64,000 bases of DNA from JADJPF01 sp964492845. GTDB lineage: Bacteria; Acidobacteriota; Blastocatellia; Chloracidobacteriales; JADJPF01. Each line of letters begins with the position of its first letter. Within the stretch, counting starts at the first letter, position 1. Where the stretch lies: the NCBI GenBank assembly GCA_964492845.1, contig CAZBMZ010000004.1, positions 186,001-250,000 on the forward strand, written 5' to 3'. The notes under the pieces were generated by a model. The model worked only from the letters and a program-made list of their open reading frames with translations. It made no database searches and was not told where the DNA came from. The translations under genes and the position numbers were made by a program. Below, piece after piece: positions 1 through 9,621 of the stretch.

Positions 1-2533
1 CTTGTAATGATAGACCTCGCTCATCACGAATTAGCAACGGGTTAACTACTTCGGCAATATCTGGGCGAAAGTCTGAAATATTATCTATTGCCTTGGAAAA
101 TGTGTAATGAGCTAGAAAATTAAAATTCCTTACAAAACGACGGCTAAAAGATAAGGTTAAAGCATGATAATAGCTATCAAAACTAGTTTCAAATTGTGAA
201 ATATCACCTCGACTTGGGTCAACACGTCCTGTTAATGCTCCTTGTATTGGGTTAGCAGCGGGTCGAATGATTGGGTTAATATTACGTGGGCCAAAAAGCT
301 TAATGCCACGAATAAAAATATAATCTGCTGCTATGGCTGTGTTTGTATTAAGTAAGTAAGTTAACCCAAAAGAAGTTTGCTGAGTGTAGCTATTACGTAA
401 GTTTGTAACAAATTGTGATGATTGGCTAAATTGAGGTGTTACTGTTACTCCGGGTGGTAGTTCAGTAGTTTGTGGAAATTTTCGACCTGGTAAAGAAAAA
501 GGTAGAACAGAGAAAGGAAATGGCATAGTAGGAACTTGTATTGCTTTAGAATTAATTAATTGAATAGCAAAGGCTTGGCCCACTAAAGCACCTGCAAAGA
601 AAAGTCCATAAGAGCCATGAATATTTAGATTTTCTAATTTTGTTGGAGAGTAAGAAAAAGCTATTCTTGGAGAAAAATTACCATTGTTATTTGGAACAAA
701 CTTTAATCGAATCAAATCATAACGTAGACCTGCTTTAATGGTTAAATTAGGACGTAACTTAATGTCATCTTGTAGATAAAGAGAAAATTCTTTACCTATA
801 CTAGATAAACTAGGATCGCCAAAGCCTTGAGTAAAAAAAGCTGGTAGCGGTAAATCAGCAATAGGAACACCAGAAGGAAAACCAGGGAAAAATATTGGTA
901 AAACACCAGAAAGAGCAGAAAGAAAGGCTTTTTGTTGTGGTGTTCGTAGATTTGGGTCAAAAGCTTGTAGGCTTGTAAGCACTGGCAATCCAGGCATATT
1001 AGCCACTTGACCAAAATCTAGAGGTGTAAAGAATGCTCCACCACTAGAAAAAATTGGCAATTTAGTTTTGTTGCTAACCGTGCTAAAACGTTGAAAGTCT
1101 ACTCCAAATCTTATTTGATGCTTTCCTCGAATCAAAGAAGTGTTATTAATAATCTGAAAGGTATTAAAAACCCTAGGTTGAGGTAAAAATGTACTTTGTC
1201 CAAATGTAATTAATCCTTCTGGTGCAACAATACGAATTTGGGGAACAGGCTCAATGGGTAAAAGGTTTTGGTTACGACGAGTAAAAATAAAACGTGTTTC
1301 ATTCACCAAATTTAATGAATTATTGATGTGAGTATTATTTATTGCTAAAGAATTATCTCTAAGACGTTGTATTCCGCCGTTACTTTCACCTATTAGCCCG
1401 CCAAAAGGCTCTAATGCTCCGTTATAGCTACCACCAAAGTTATAGCGTACCCAAACGGTGTTATTATCAGAAATACGGCTATCTACCCTAGCTAAAAATA
1501 CACTATTAGCTACAGAAAAAGGTACTGCACCATTACGCAAATTAAAACCTAAACGATTAGCTGCTTGAACTGTTGTATCTGCAATAGTAACAATACTATT
1601 TTGTTTAATAGAAAGGCGTTCAAAGGATGTAAATAAAAATGTGTGGTCTTTTTTGATTGGGCCTTCTATAGCTCCACCAAATTGATATTGTGAATAAGGA
1701 GGCTTAATTGCTGCAAAAGGATCTCGTGTAGCTATATCATCATTACGGTTAAGTAAAAAAAGGTTGCCACGATAATCATTTCCACCGCCACGAGTTACAA
1801 TATTAACAATACCGCCTAAAGCCCGGCCAAACTCGGCACTGTAGCTATCTGAAATAATTTGAAATTCCTGTATAGCTTCCTGACTAAATGTTGAACGTAC
1901 TGACCCCGACCCTAAATCATTATTGTCTAATCCATCAATAGTAATGTTATTAAAACGTGCGGTTTGCCCATTAAATGAAAGTCCTGATGTAGCTGTAGCT
2001 CCTTGAGCAGGTAAACGATCTGCTAAAACTCGTGCGGCTGTTATAGAAAAATCTAAAAAATTTCTTCGGTTTATTGGCAGTGAAGTAATACTGGCACGAT
2101 TGATATTAGTACTACTTTCAGTTTTACCTTCTAGGTAGGCTTCATTAGCAATTATTTCTATAATATCAGTTGATGAGCCAAGCTTCATTGTTAAATTTAA
2201 TACAGTTGTAGTGCCTAAGACTAACTCCAGAGGCTTTTCTTGAGTAGTAAATCCAGAACCGCTTACAGTTAAAATATAATTTCCTGGGGGTAATTGATTA
2301 ATTATATAACTGCCGTCTTCTTGTGTAATAACTTCACGAGTAAAATTAGTTTGTGGATTTTTAGCAATAATTGTAACTCCACCAACTGCCGATATTTGTT
2401 CATCAACAGCTTTTCCTGTTATGGAAGATGTAGTGTTACCCGCAGATTGGGCATTAACAATGGAAAACCCACTAAGAAGGCAGCTAAGAATTATTGCTAG
2501 TCTAATAGTTAATTTTGTCTTATCGCCAAACAT
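1..2533 (-). CDS. TonB-dependent receptor, Oar-like (partial)
   Basis: Outer-membrane TonB-dependent receptor of the Oar type common in Acidobacteriota. The coding frame opens at the ATG complement at 2531-2533 and stays open to the left edge, so about 844 codons are present and the C-terminal end of the beta-barrel is missing. The N-terminus is a signal peptide ending near IVNAQS. Residues about 35-120 form a carboxypeptidase-regulatory-like (Cna-B-type) domain (SSITGKAVDEQ, EDGSYIINQLPPGNYILTV). A plug domain follows (FNNITIDGLDNND, EFGRALGGIVNIVTRGG), then barrel strands. The substrate cannot be read from sequence; members are thought to import large ligands or to serve surface adhesion. 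It stands alone with no TonB/ExbB neighbour. The family assignment is firm. Confidence 0.93.
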   Translation of the reverse strand, partial: MFGDKTKLTIRLAIILSCLLSGFSIVNAQSAGNTTSSITGKAVDEQISAVGGVTIIAKNPQTNFTREVITQEDGSYIINQLPPGNYILTVSGSGFTTQEKPLELVLGTTTVLNLTMKLGSSTDIIEIIANEAYLEGKTESSTNINRASITSLPINRRNFLDFSITAARVLADRLPAQGATATSGLSFNGQTARFNNITIDGLDNNDLGSGSVRSTFSQEAIQEFQIISDSYSAEFGRALGGIVNIVTRGGGNDYRGNLFLLNRNDDIATRDPFAAIKPPYSQYQFGGAIEGPIKKDHTFLFTSFERLSIKQNSIVTIADTTVQAANRLGFNLRNGAVPFSVANSVFLARVDSRISDNNTVWVRYNFGGSYNGALEPFGGLIGESNGGIQRLRDNSLAINNTHINNSLNLVNETRFIFTRRNQNLLPIEPVPQIRIVAPEGLITFGQSTFLPQPRVFNTFQIINNTSLIRGKHQIRFGVDFQRFSTVSNKTKLPIFSSGGAFFTPLDFGQVANMPGLPVLTSLQAFDPNLRTPQQKAFLSALSGVLPIFFPGFPSGVPIADLPLPAFFTQGFGDPSLSSIGKEFSLYLQDDIKLRPNLTIKAGLRYDLIRLKFVPNNNGNFSPRIAFSYSPTKLENLNIHGSYGLFFAGALVGQAFAIQLINSKAIQVPTMPFPFSVLPFSLPGRKFPQTTELPPGVTVTPQFSQSSQFVTNLRNSYTQQTSFGLTYLLNTNTAIAADYIFIRGIKLFGPRNINPIIRPAANPIQGALTGRVDPSRGDISQFETSFDSYYHALTLSFSRRFVRNFNFLAHYTFSKAIDNISDFRPDIAEVVNPLLIRDERGLSLQ

Positions 2534-2700
2534 TTTAATAACCCTTTATATAATAAATTTTGTTTAATGTTCTAGAGCAAGAAATTTTTGTTGGTGAGGT
2601 TATTTTCTTCTGTAGTGTTTTATAGCAGAAATTTTTAATTGTGCAATCTAGCTTAGTGCGAGATTTTCCCTAATTATATTTAAATGAGATCAAATTAAAC

Positions 2701-2740
2701 AAGAAAACCATACTTAATTAAATTTAAGTATGGTTTTCTT
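2701..2740 (-). terminator. Intrinsic terminator after the LuxR-type gene
   Basis: A perfect 17-bp inverted repeat (2701-2717 with 2724-2740) encloses a 6-nt loop. On the minus strand it ends in a U-rich run (GGUUUUCUUGUUU). It lies 35 bp after the stop of the small HTH gene at 2775, so it most likely ends that transcript and separates it from the TonB receptor gene. Confidence 0.7.
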
Positions 2741-2774
2741 TGGTAAAAACTTTGTTTTTAACAGTATTTCTGAG

Positions 2775-3032
2775 TTACTCAGGCATACGTGGATCGCTAC
2801 GATGTTTGTCTACGCTCACTAAGCCATTTTGGATACTATATTTTACTAAAGCTGGTAAGGTGTGAAGGTTCAATTTTAGCATTATGCGTGCGCGATGTGC
2901 CTCTATTGTTCTACGAGAAAGACCTAAGATTTGACCGGCCTCCTCATTTGAATAACCATCAGCTAGTAAGGTTAATACCTCTTGTTCTCTTTGAGTTAAA
3001 CTAACAGCAGCTTTTTTAGCTCTTGTTGCCAT
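2775..3032 (-). CDS. Stand-alone LuxR/GerE-type HTH regulator
   Basis: An 85-residue protein made almost entirely of a LuxR C-terminal (GerE) DNA-binding domain. Residues about 11-70 read SLTQREQEVLTLLADGYSNEE, then IGxS-type recognition helix residues (GLSRRTIEAHRARIMLKL). The N-terminus is a short basic stretch (MATRAKKAA). There is no receiver or sensor domain, so any input must come from a partner, from its expression level, or from oligomerisation. A good ribosome-binding site (AGGAG in GAAAGGAGATTTTC) precedes the ATG. It is flanked by a strong terminator downstream and about 525 bp of non-coding DNA upstream, so it is probably monocistronic. Targets are unknown; the adjacent receptor and NHL genes are candidates. 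Confidence 0.85.
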   Translation of the reverse strand: MATRAKKAAVSLTQREQEVLTLLADGYSNEEAGQILGLSRRTIEAHRARIMLKLNLHTLPALVKYSIQNGLVSVDKHRSDPRMPE

Positions 3033-3512
3033 GAAGAAAATCTCCTTTCAAAATTAATAATAGGATTAATATCCCAGCAAAATTTGTATAATCTATATTA
3101 AGATACCACAACAAGTAGTAAAACAACAGTAAAATAACAGGGAAATCTTAATATTTTTGCAAAATTTTTTTCTAATAAAAGCTTTATCTTAAAGAGTTTT
3201 CAGAATACTTACTCTTAACAATCCTTAAATAACCTTAATAGGTATAATTTTGCTACGGAAATTAGCAAAATTGCGCGGCCAAGCCTATACACACTTCTAT
3301 AGAATATAAGGTGTATTACTTGCTAAGATTAATTTAGTATTGTTAATGGAAATGATAATGGATTTATGAAAAAATGATGCCGAGATATTACCAAGACTTA
3401 TACACGTTTGGCAATTATATTTACCTTTTTATTTTAAGTTTATTTGCTAGTAAAATTATCTGTTTGAAAATAAAGAAGATAGAATAGATGTCAAGAGGTT
3501 TTTATAAAAGCA
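3033..3512. other. Non-coding interval upstream of the LuxR-type gene
   Basis: AT-rich intergenic DNA. It contains a 9-bp hairpin (3246-3254 with 3264-3272) and a possible 37-codon plus-strand frame at 3374-3487 (MMPRYYQDLYTFGNY..., ending in a hydrophobic stretch). That frame has no convincing ribosome-binding site, so I do not call it a gene. The promoter of the minus-strand HTH gene must lie here, but no clear -35/-10 pair stands out. Confidence 0.4.
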
Positions 3513-3548
3513 GACGCAGAAATCTAGGTAAAATCTGATCTCTGCGTC
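3513..3548. terminator. Hairpin terminator at the NHL gene 3' end
   Basis: An inverted repeat GACGCAGAAATC...GATCTCTGCGTC (about 12 bp with one mismatch) sits just downstream of the stop codon (3558-3560) of the minus-strand NHL-repeat gene. A run of six T follows on the plus strand and a TTTTAT tract on the minus strand, so it may work in both directions. Confidence 0.55.
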
Positions 3549-3557
3549 CGTTTTTTA

Positions 3558-6500
3558 CTATAGGTTAAGTGTAAAGCTATTAGAGCTAACACCATTAGAT
3601 ATAACTATTATTGTATTAGCACCTTTTTTAAGTTTAAGTTTCTTTCTATTACCTTTTAATTGAATGGTTAAAGCAGTTTGACCTTGAATAAATTGACTTA
3701 CATCTTGACCATTAATCGTAACTCTATTAACAGTGCCACTAAACCCGGCACCATCAATTGTTAGCCTTGGTTTTTTGTATGTAGCATTGTTGATGGTTAA
3801 GGTTTGATTTTGTCCTTTAGCAACACCTTTAATTGCTCTAATTGCTGTATTACCAGTATCAGCAATTAATAAATTACCCATCAGATCAAAAGTAATACTT
3901 TTAGGAGCATTTAAGCTAGAACTTGTAGCCATTGAACCATCGCCTAAATATGCTCTAGTACCATTTCCGGCAATAGTGCTAATTATGTTAGTTGAAGCCT
4001 CAACACGTCGAACACGATTATTAGCTGTATCAGCAATAAATAAATTATCATTTCCATCAACTGTTAGGCCAAAAGGACTATTTAGACTAGCGTTAACTGC
4101 TAAAGCACCATCACCTTGAAAACCTGCGCGACCATTACCAACAATAGTTGTAATTGCATTAGTAGCTAAATCAAGTCTTTGAATGCGATTATTGCCTGTA
4201 TCAGAAATAAGCACATTTCCAAGTTTATCTACAACTAAACCACTAGGAGCATTTAAGATGCTTGGGCTACCATCACCTGCAATAGTAGTAATAATGTTTG
4301 TTGTTAAGTTAATTCTTCGGATGCGATTATTGCCACTGTCAGCAACAAGTAAATTTCCAGTCCTATCAAACAAAATAGCTGTAGGTTGATTTAAGCTTGC
4401 TTGACTAGCTAACATTCCATCACCAGAAAAACTTGCCATACCATTACCAGCAAAAGTAGTGATAATTTGGCTGTTGGTATCAACCCGACGAACACGATTA
4501 TTAGCAGTATCAGCAATAAATAAATTTCCTAGTTGGTCTACTGCTACACTGCTAGGGTCGTTAAGGCTAGCATTTATAGCTATAACATTATCGCCATTAA
4601 AACCAGGTACACCAAAACCAGCTACAGTGTTGATAACATTTGAACGGATATCAATACTGCGGATACGGTAGTTATCTGGATCAGCAATAAAAATATTCCC
4701 TTGTCTTTTATCAATCGTTACACCACTAGCATTACTTAAATTAGCTTGGGTAGCTTGAAATCCATCTCCACCGCTGCTACGTGATCCAATACCACCAATA
4801 GAAGTAATAATTTTTGTAACAGCATCAACTCGACGGACACGGTAATTAATTTCTGCATCAGCAATAAATAGATTTCCTGTTCCATCTACTGCAACTCCTA
4901 GTGCTAGTTGCAAACCAGCATCAGTAGCTAAAACATTATCAACAGCAATGCCAGGATTACCTGTACCAACTACAGTAGAGATAACTTTAGTTTTGCTGTC
5001 AACTTTGCGAATCCTAAAATTAAATGTATCAACAATATAGAGATTTCCAATAGCATCTACAGCAATACTATTAGGAAAATTTAAGCTAGCATCTATAGCA
5101 GGAATATTATCTAAATTAAAACGAGACTGTCCATTACCAGCAATTGTAGAAATTAAGTTAGTGCTTAAATTAACTTGACGAATACGGAAATTAAAAGTGT
5201 CGGTAATGAGTAAATTACCATTTTGATCTATTACTAAGCCTTTAGGACGGCTTAATCTAGCTTGTATTGCTTGCCCGCCGTCGCCAAGAAAACCTGATGT
5301 TCCATTACCAACAACAGTTGTAATAATTCCTGTTTGGGCATCAACTTTTCTAACGCGATTATTTTCTGTATCAGCAATAAAAACATTACCTTTGCTATCA
5401 ACAGCTATTCCGCCAGGTTGATTTAAGCTTGCTACATTTGCCAAACCTCCATCACCTGTAAAATTATAGCTACCATTACCAGCAACAGTTGTAATAAGTC
5501 CTGTGATTGCATCAACTCGACGGACACGGCTATTTAGGCTATCAGCAATAAATAGATTACCTGCCCCATCAAGTGTGATTGCTTCAGGAGTATTTAAGCT
5601 AGCACTAATTGCTAAACTTCCATCACCGCTAAAGCCTGCCGTCCCATTACCAGCAACAGTTGTAATTACTCCAGTTGTGTCGATTTTTCTAATTCGATGA
5701 TTAGTTGAATCAACTACAAAAACATTTCCGCTACTATCAATTGCAACGCCTATTGGGTGCATTGCCGCACTAGTAGCTTTGCCGCTATCGCCTAAAAATG
5801 GGACTCCTCCAGCAATAGTTGTGATTTCACCATCTTTAAGGTCAGAAAAATTTTTAGCTGGAAAATTAAATGATTGCTGAATTACTCCGCCGCGAGTTTG
5901 AATAGAAAGCGTTCTATTGCCTGGAGCAGTTTGTGCAGGAGTGCGAAAACGAATTTCGGTAGCACTAATAACTTGAAAATCTGTAACAACTTTTTCACCA
6001 AGAACTACTAAACTTTCTGGAGCAAAGTTTTTTCCTTTAACAATAATTTCTGCACCACCTTCTAAACGGTCGTTTGCTTGGCTTAAACTTGCTATTTGTG
6101 GTGCGCCAATTGTTACCATTGTTAGCGCGTCGTCATCATTTGCTACACCATTATCTAAAACAAAAACGTCGTTTCCTTGAACTACAACACCGCTAGCTTG
6201 GTTAAAAGTGTTTGCTTGAGCAAGCGAAACCATTTGACGGCCTGTAGGGTTTTGAGTAACTACTTTTACACCAGATTTGTCTAAAACATAGATATTCCCT
6301 AAATTATCAACACTTACTGATTGAGGATTATCAAAAGTAAATTCATCTTCTACAGCATTTGGAGAAATATTAGCGGCTTGTCTTAAAGCGGCTGTCCTAG
6401 GGATTCTACCAATAGTTTTAACTTCTCCAGTTAAACTAATAGAGCGAATTACATTGTTACCTGTATCAGCAACAAAAATAACTTCATTTGTGCTACTTGC

Positions 6501-7466
6501 AAAAAAAGAACTTTGCCCAGGATTAATAGAAATACTTACAGGACGATTAAATAGCGCAGCACGACCTTGACCATCGGCTTTTCCAGCATTGCCAGGACTA
6601 CCAGCAATAAGACGGACTTCTTGTTTAGTAAAATCTGCTGCATAAATTGCATTGTTACCAGTGTCAGCAATATAAAGAACTCCATTAGATGCAACAGCTA
6701 CGCCTTGAGGATTTCTAAAAACTGCTTGTGAAAACGCCACTACATCAGCAGTAATTGTTCCGCCATTACCATTTCCTAAAGCAGTAACAACGTTGTTATT
6801 AAAATCTATTCTACGAACATTATTATTAAGGCTATCAGCTATAAAAATGCCACCTTCAGCCCTATTATCAATTGCAAGACCAATTGGCCCAGCAAAAAGT
6901 GCTGACGCTTGGCGATCTCCATCATTTCTGCCACGCATTCCCATTCTTCCAGCAAAAACGCTTGGGTCTATTCTAGCCGAAGGATTCCCCTTTAAGATTA
7001 CATGGTTAAGCGGGTCAGTAATATAAATATCTCCATTTGTTGAAGTGTTAACCTGACCAGGGACTTTACGCCCCTTGGCCTTACCAACTTGAGCAACTAC
7101 AACAAAATTAGAAATTGTTCCTTGTGGAGTTTGTGCTGTAATGGTTGCATAGCCTGGGGCTACTCCGCTAACCATTCCATTAGTATCTACTGTGGCAATA
7201 TCTAGGCTATCAGATCTATAAGTGATTGCACCTGTAATTGGTTGATTATTAGTGTCTACTACGGTTAATTTTATTTGGTTATTTCTATTTACTACTGGAT
7301 TTGGATCATTACCAGGCCCAAGTAATTTAATATTATTTGATTGAATAAGAGGTTTAATAGGCTCAACAGCTTTAGTATTTAAGTAAACAGATTGAGGAAG
7401 TAAAGATTGAGTAAATAAAACAGCAAAAATAACTGCTGTTATAACTAAACTAAATTTAATGCGCAT
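3558..7466 (-). CDS. Secreted NHL-repeat protein with Ig-like and IPT/TIG domains
   Basis: A 1302-residue exported protein. Residues 1-30 are a signal peptide (ITAVIFAVLFTQSLLPQS). Residues about 45-130 look like a bacterial Ig-like (Big2) domain (PITGAITYRSDSLDIATVD). About five divergent NHL units follow, then an IPT/TIG domain around 455-530 (GGAEIIVKGKNFAPESLVV). Twelve regular NHL units of about 57 residues occupy roughly residues 540-1214 (consensus TTVAGNGxxGFSGDGxxAxxASLNxPxGIAVDxxGNLFIADTxNNRVRRVD). The C-terminal 88 residues resemble another IPT-like fold (GAGFSGTVNRVTINGQDV). NHL units usually build beta-propellers that bind proteins or ligands, so an extracellular binding or scaffold role is likely; no catalytic motif is seen. 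It is unusually long and internally repetitive. A terminator follows. Confidence 0.88.
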   Translation of the reverse strand: MRIKFSLVITAVIFAVLFTQSLLPQSVYLNTKAVEPIKPLIQSNNIKLLGPGNDPNPVVNRNNQIKLTVVDTNNQPITGAITYRSDSLDIATVDTNGMVSGVAPGYATITAQTPQGTISNFVVVAQVGKAKGRKVPGQVNTSTNGDIYITDPLNHVILKGNPSARIDPSVFAGRMGMRGRNDGDRQASALFAGPIGLAIDNRAEGGIFIADSLNNNVRRIDFNNNVVTALGNGNGGTITADVVAFSQAVFRNPQGVAVASNGVLYIADTGNNAIYAADFTKQEVRLIAGSPGNAGKADGQGRAALFNRPVSISINPGQSSFFASSTNEVIFVADTGNNVIRSISLTGEVKTIGRIPRTAALRQAANISPNAVEDEFTFDNPQSVSVDNLGNIYVLDKSGVKVVTQNPTGRQMVSLAQANTFNQASGVVVQGNDVFVLDNGVANDDDALTMVTIGAPQIASLSQANDRLEGGAEIIVKGKNFAPESLVVLGEKVVTDFQVISATEIRFRTPAQTAPGNRTLSIQTRGGVIQQSFNFPAKNFSDLKDGEITTIAGGVPFLGDSGKATSAAMHPIGVAIDSSGNVFVVDSTNHRIRKIDTTGVITTVAGNGTAGFSGDGSLAISASLNTPEAITLDGAGNLFIADSLNSRVRRVDAITGLITTVAGNGSYNFTGDGGLANVASLNQPGGIAVDSKGNVFIADTENNRVRKVDAQTGIITTVVGNGTSGFLGDGGQAIQARLSRPKGLVIDQNGNLLITDTFNFRIRQVNLSTNLISTIAGNGQSRFNLDNIPAIDASLNFPNSIAVDAIGNLYIVDTFNFRIRKVDSKTKVISTVVGTGNPGIAVDNVLATDAGLQLALGVAVDGTGNLFIADAEINYRVRRVDAVTKIITSIGGIGSRSSGGDGFQATQANLSNASGVTIDKRQGNIFIADPDNYRIRSIDIRSNVINTVAGFGVPGFNGDNVIAINASLNDPSSVAVDQLGNLFIADTANNRVRRVDTNSQIITTFAGNGMASFSGDGMLASQASLNQPTAILFDRTGNLLVADSGNNRIRRINLTTNIITTIAGDGSPSILNAPSGLVVDKLGNVLISDTGNNRIQRLDLATNAITTIVGNGRAGFQGDGALAVNASLNSPFGLTVDGNDNLFIADTANNRVRRVEASTNIISTIAGNGTRAYLGDGSMATSSSLNAPKSITFDLMGNLLIADTGNTAIRAIKGVAKGQNQTLTINNATYKKPRLTIDGAGFSGTVNRVTINGQDVSQFIQGQTALTIQLKGNRKKLKLKKGANTIIVISNGVSSNSFTLNL
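3825..5840 (-). repeat. Coding tandem repeat, period about 171 bp (12 NHL units)
   Basis: Twelve head-to-tail NHL units in the C-terminal half of the NHL gene, each about 57 codons except one shortened unit of about 46 residues (around 4180-4320) that lacks the GDGxxAxxASL segment. The motifs GNLFIADT and NNRVRRVD recur in near-identical form, which suggests repeat expansion by duplication or recombination. Confidence 0.8.
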
Positions 7467-7898
7467 ATTGGTTATGCTCCTTAAACTTTTATTATATTTA
7501 TGATGGAATTTCTTTTTTAAACTTACAGGTTAAAACTCTTAAATTTAATTCCATCGTGATTTCTAATAATCCAGTGATTTATTGATAAGCAACAAATTTA
7601 GACTATCCTAATTACTAAAGACTAAAAAATTTTAGCTAATATAACAAGCTAACTAAATTAAAGAGTAAATTAGCGTATTTGGCTAGCAGATAGTTGCAAA
7701 AATTTGGTTATTGGGCCACAATTGCTAAATCTTGCAAAAAGTAAATAGAGAATCCTTAGTGAACGTCCTCTGTATCTTTTAGCTACGTAAAATCTAAAAA
7801 GGCATCATCAAGCAAAGTTTTAAATTAAAAACTATATGAATATGGTTTTTAAGACTTAAAAATGCTAAGGAAATACTTAATTTTAGAGGTGAAAAGTA
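7467..7898. other. Divergent intergenic region between NHL and methyltransferase genes
   Basis: This 432-bp AT-rich stretch carries the 5' leaders of two divergent genes. A 9-bp inverted repeat (GATGGAATT at 7502-7510 with AATTCCATC at 7547-7555) lies about 40 bp upstream of the NHL start codon. No RNA gene, coding remnant or convincing promoter pair was recognised. Confidence 0.4.
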
Positions 7899-8675
7899 AT
7901 GCAAAAAAGATATCGTATTCAATTTCCAAAAATAGAAACACATAATCTTAATCAAGATGAAGTATATTTTTTTCTTCAAGAAGCTGGAGAAAAAAGAAAA
8001 GTACGTTTTCATGACTATGCAGAAATTTATGAAAACCCTGGTTTATATGAACAGATTTTCTATGATCGTCTAAAATGTACATCTCCAAACAAAGTGACAT
8101 CGATTCTTAAAGCTGCTGTAAATCAAACACAAGAGAGTTTTATGACTCTTAGAGTCCTAGATTTAGGTGCTGGAAATGGGATGGTTGGCGAAGAATTAAA
8201 AAAACATGGTGTTTCAAGATTAGTAGGTGTGGATATTATTCCTCAAGCCTATAAAGCTACTATTCGAGATAGACCAGGTTTATATGATGCTTATTATGTG
8301 ACAGATTTTTCTTCTTTAGATGAAGAAACAAGAGAAGATATTTCTTTATGGCAATGTAATTGTATGATAACAGTTGCTGCTCTAGGATTTGGGGATATAC
8401 CAGTTAGTGCTTTTATTGAAGCATTCAATATTATAAAAAGTGGAGGTTGGGTAGCTTTTAACATCAAAGAAACGTTTCTTGATAATTCTGATAAAACAGG
8501 TTTTTCAAGAATGATAAGGGAATTAATATTTTCTGAGTATATGGATATCTATTATATAGAGCGATACCAACATAGACTTTCAATGGAAGGACAACCCCTT
8601 TATTACTTTGCTATTGCTGGTCGTAAAAATGCTGATGTTTCTAAAGATTTCTTAATATCAGCAAATATTCTTTAG
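7899..8675 (+). CDS. Class I SAM-dependent methyltransferase
   Basis: A 258-residue Rossmann-fold methyltransferase. Motif I is clear at about residues 86-96 (VLDLGAGNGMVGEEL), followed by an acidic end of strand 2 (LVGVDIIPQ) and a motif IV-like region (NCMITVAALGFGDIPVSAF). The segment SGGWVAFNIKETFLD resembles the post-I/motif VI region of small-molecule methyltransferases. The N-terminal 60 residues and the C-terminal lid are not diagnostic, so the substrate is unknown. A ribosome-binding site (AGAGGTG) lies 8 nt before the ATG. The next gene starts 37 bp downstream on the same strand, so the two may be cotranscribed, although no functional link is evident. Confidence 0.82.
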   Translation: MQKRYRIQFPKIETHNLNQDEVYFFLQEAGEKRKVRFHDYAEIYENPGLYEQIFYDRLKCTSPNKVTSILKAAVNQTQESFMTLRVLDLGAGNGMVGEELKKHGVSRLVGVDIIPQAYKATIRDRPGLYDAYYVTDFSSLDEETREDISLWQCNCMITVAALGFGDIPVSAFIEAFNIIKSGGWVAFNIKETFLDNSDKTGFSRMIRELIFSEYMDIYYIERYQHRLSMEGQPLYYFAIAGRKNADVSKDFLISANIL

Positions 8676-8712
8676 GTTTTATATCAAACCTTAAAAAATA
8701 GAAATAAGATCA

Positions 8713-9609
8713 ATGAATGGTAAAATTATGAAGAGAAGAAATTTTTTGCTAGGAATATCCTTAAGTCTTTTAGCTAGTGCTTGCCAAAGTGGTAACCAAA
8801 ATAGTTTAGTTATAGGTTCAAAAAACTTTACTGAATCAATTATTTTAGCAGAACTATTTGCACAACTTATTGAATCTACTACAAAACAGAATGTAACCAG
8901 AAAATTTAATTTAGGTGGAACATTAGTTTGTCATCAAGCTTTGATTGCAGGGCAAATAGATATTTATCCTGAATATACAGGAACAGCTTTAATGGCAATT
9001 CTACAAGAGCCTCCGCAGTCTGATCCAAAAACAGTTTATCAAATTGCAAAACAAGCCTATGAAAGTAAATTTAATGCTACTATGGCTGAGCCTTTAGGTT
9101 TTAACAATACTTTTGCTATTTTAGTTCGTGGTGAAGATGCTCGAAAACTTAATTTAACAACCATTTCACAAGCTACAAAATATACTCCAGATTGGCAAGC
9201 GGGTTTTGGTTATGAATTTATGAGCCGTGCTGATGGTTTTGAAGGCTTTTCTGCAAAATATCAATTGAAGTTTAAACAAGCACCTAAAGAAATGGATCTA
9301 GCCCTAACTTACCGAGCATTAGCTGAAAAACAAGTAGACTTAGTTGTTGGTAATTCAACAGATGGACTAATTGCTAGCTTAGATTTATTTATATTGGAGG
9401 ATGATCAAAATTATTTTCCTCCCTATCAAGCCGTCCCAGTTATTTATCAAGAAACTCTAAAACGGTTTCCTAACTTGAAAAAGACATTAAATAAATTAGC
9501 TGGAAAAGTTACTGAAAGCGAAATTCAAAAACTTAATGCTTTAGTTGATGTTGACCATAGGGATGTAGCGGAAGTTGTAAAAGAATTTTTGGTAGCAAAA
9601 AATTTGTAA
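8713..9609 (+). CDS. Osmoprotectant/glycine betaine ABC transporter substrate-binding lipoprotein
   Basis: A 298-residue periplasmic binding protein of the OpuAC/ProX/YehZ class. The N-terminus has basic residues (MKRRNFLLG), a hydrophobic core and a lipobox LASAC, so the mature protein is probably a lipid-anchored lipoprotein starting at Cys24. The family hallmark IGSKNFTESIILAELFAQ follows directly, and GTLVCHQALIAGQIDIYPEYTGTAL is characteristic of quaternary-ammonium binding members. An alternative start at 8728 (MKRRNF) would give a more typical signal sequence. No permease or ATPase gene is nearby, so it must pair with components encoded elsewhere or act as an orphan. The class assignment is strong; the ligand is inferred. 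Confidence 0.88.
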   Translation: MNGKIMKRRNFLLGISLSLLASACQSGNQNSLVIGSKNFTESIILAELFAQLIESTTKQNVTRKFNLGGTLVCHQALIAGQIDIYPEYTGTALMAILQEPPQSDPKTVYQIAKQAYESKFNATMAEPLGFNNTFAILVRGEDARKLNLTTISQATKYTPDWQAGFGYEFMSRADGFEGFSAKYQLKFKQAPKEMDLALTYRALAEKQVDLVVGNSTDGLIASLDLFILEDDQNYFPPYQAVPVIYQETLKRFPNLKKTLNKLAGKVTESEIQKLNALVDVDHRDVAEVVKEFLVAKNL

Positions 9610-9621
9610 AATAACGAATTT

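Noticed and set aside
3374..3487. A 37-codon hydrophobic open frame
   Set aside because: It has a weak translation signal and no second line of support; it was only noted in the intergenic entry.
4183..7026. Several plus-strand open frames inside the NHL gene
   Set aside because: They are shadows of the repetitive minus-strand coding sequence, repeat with the 171-bp period, and have no translation signals.
7794..8012. A 72-codon minus-strand frame over the methyltransferase start
   Set aside because: It is antisense to a well-supported gene with clear SAM motifs and a ribosome-binding site.
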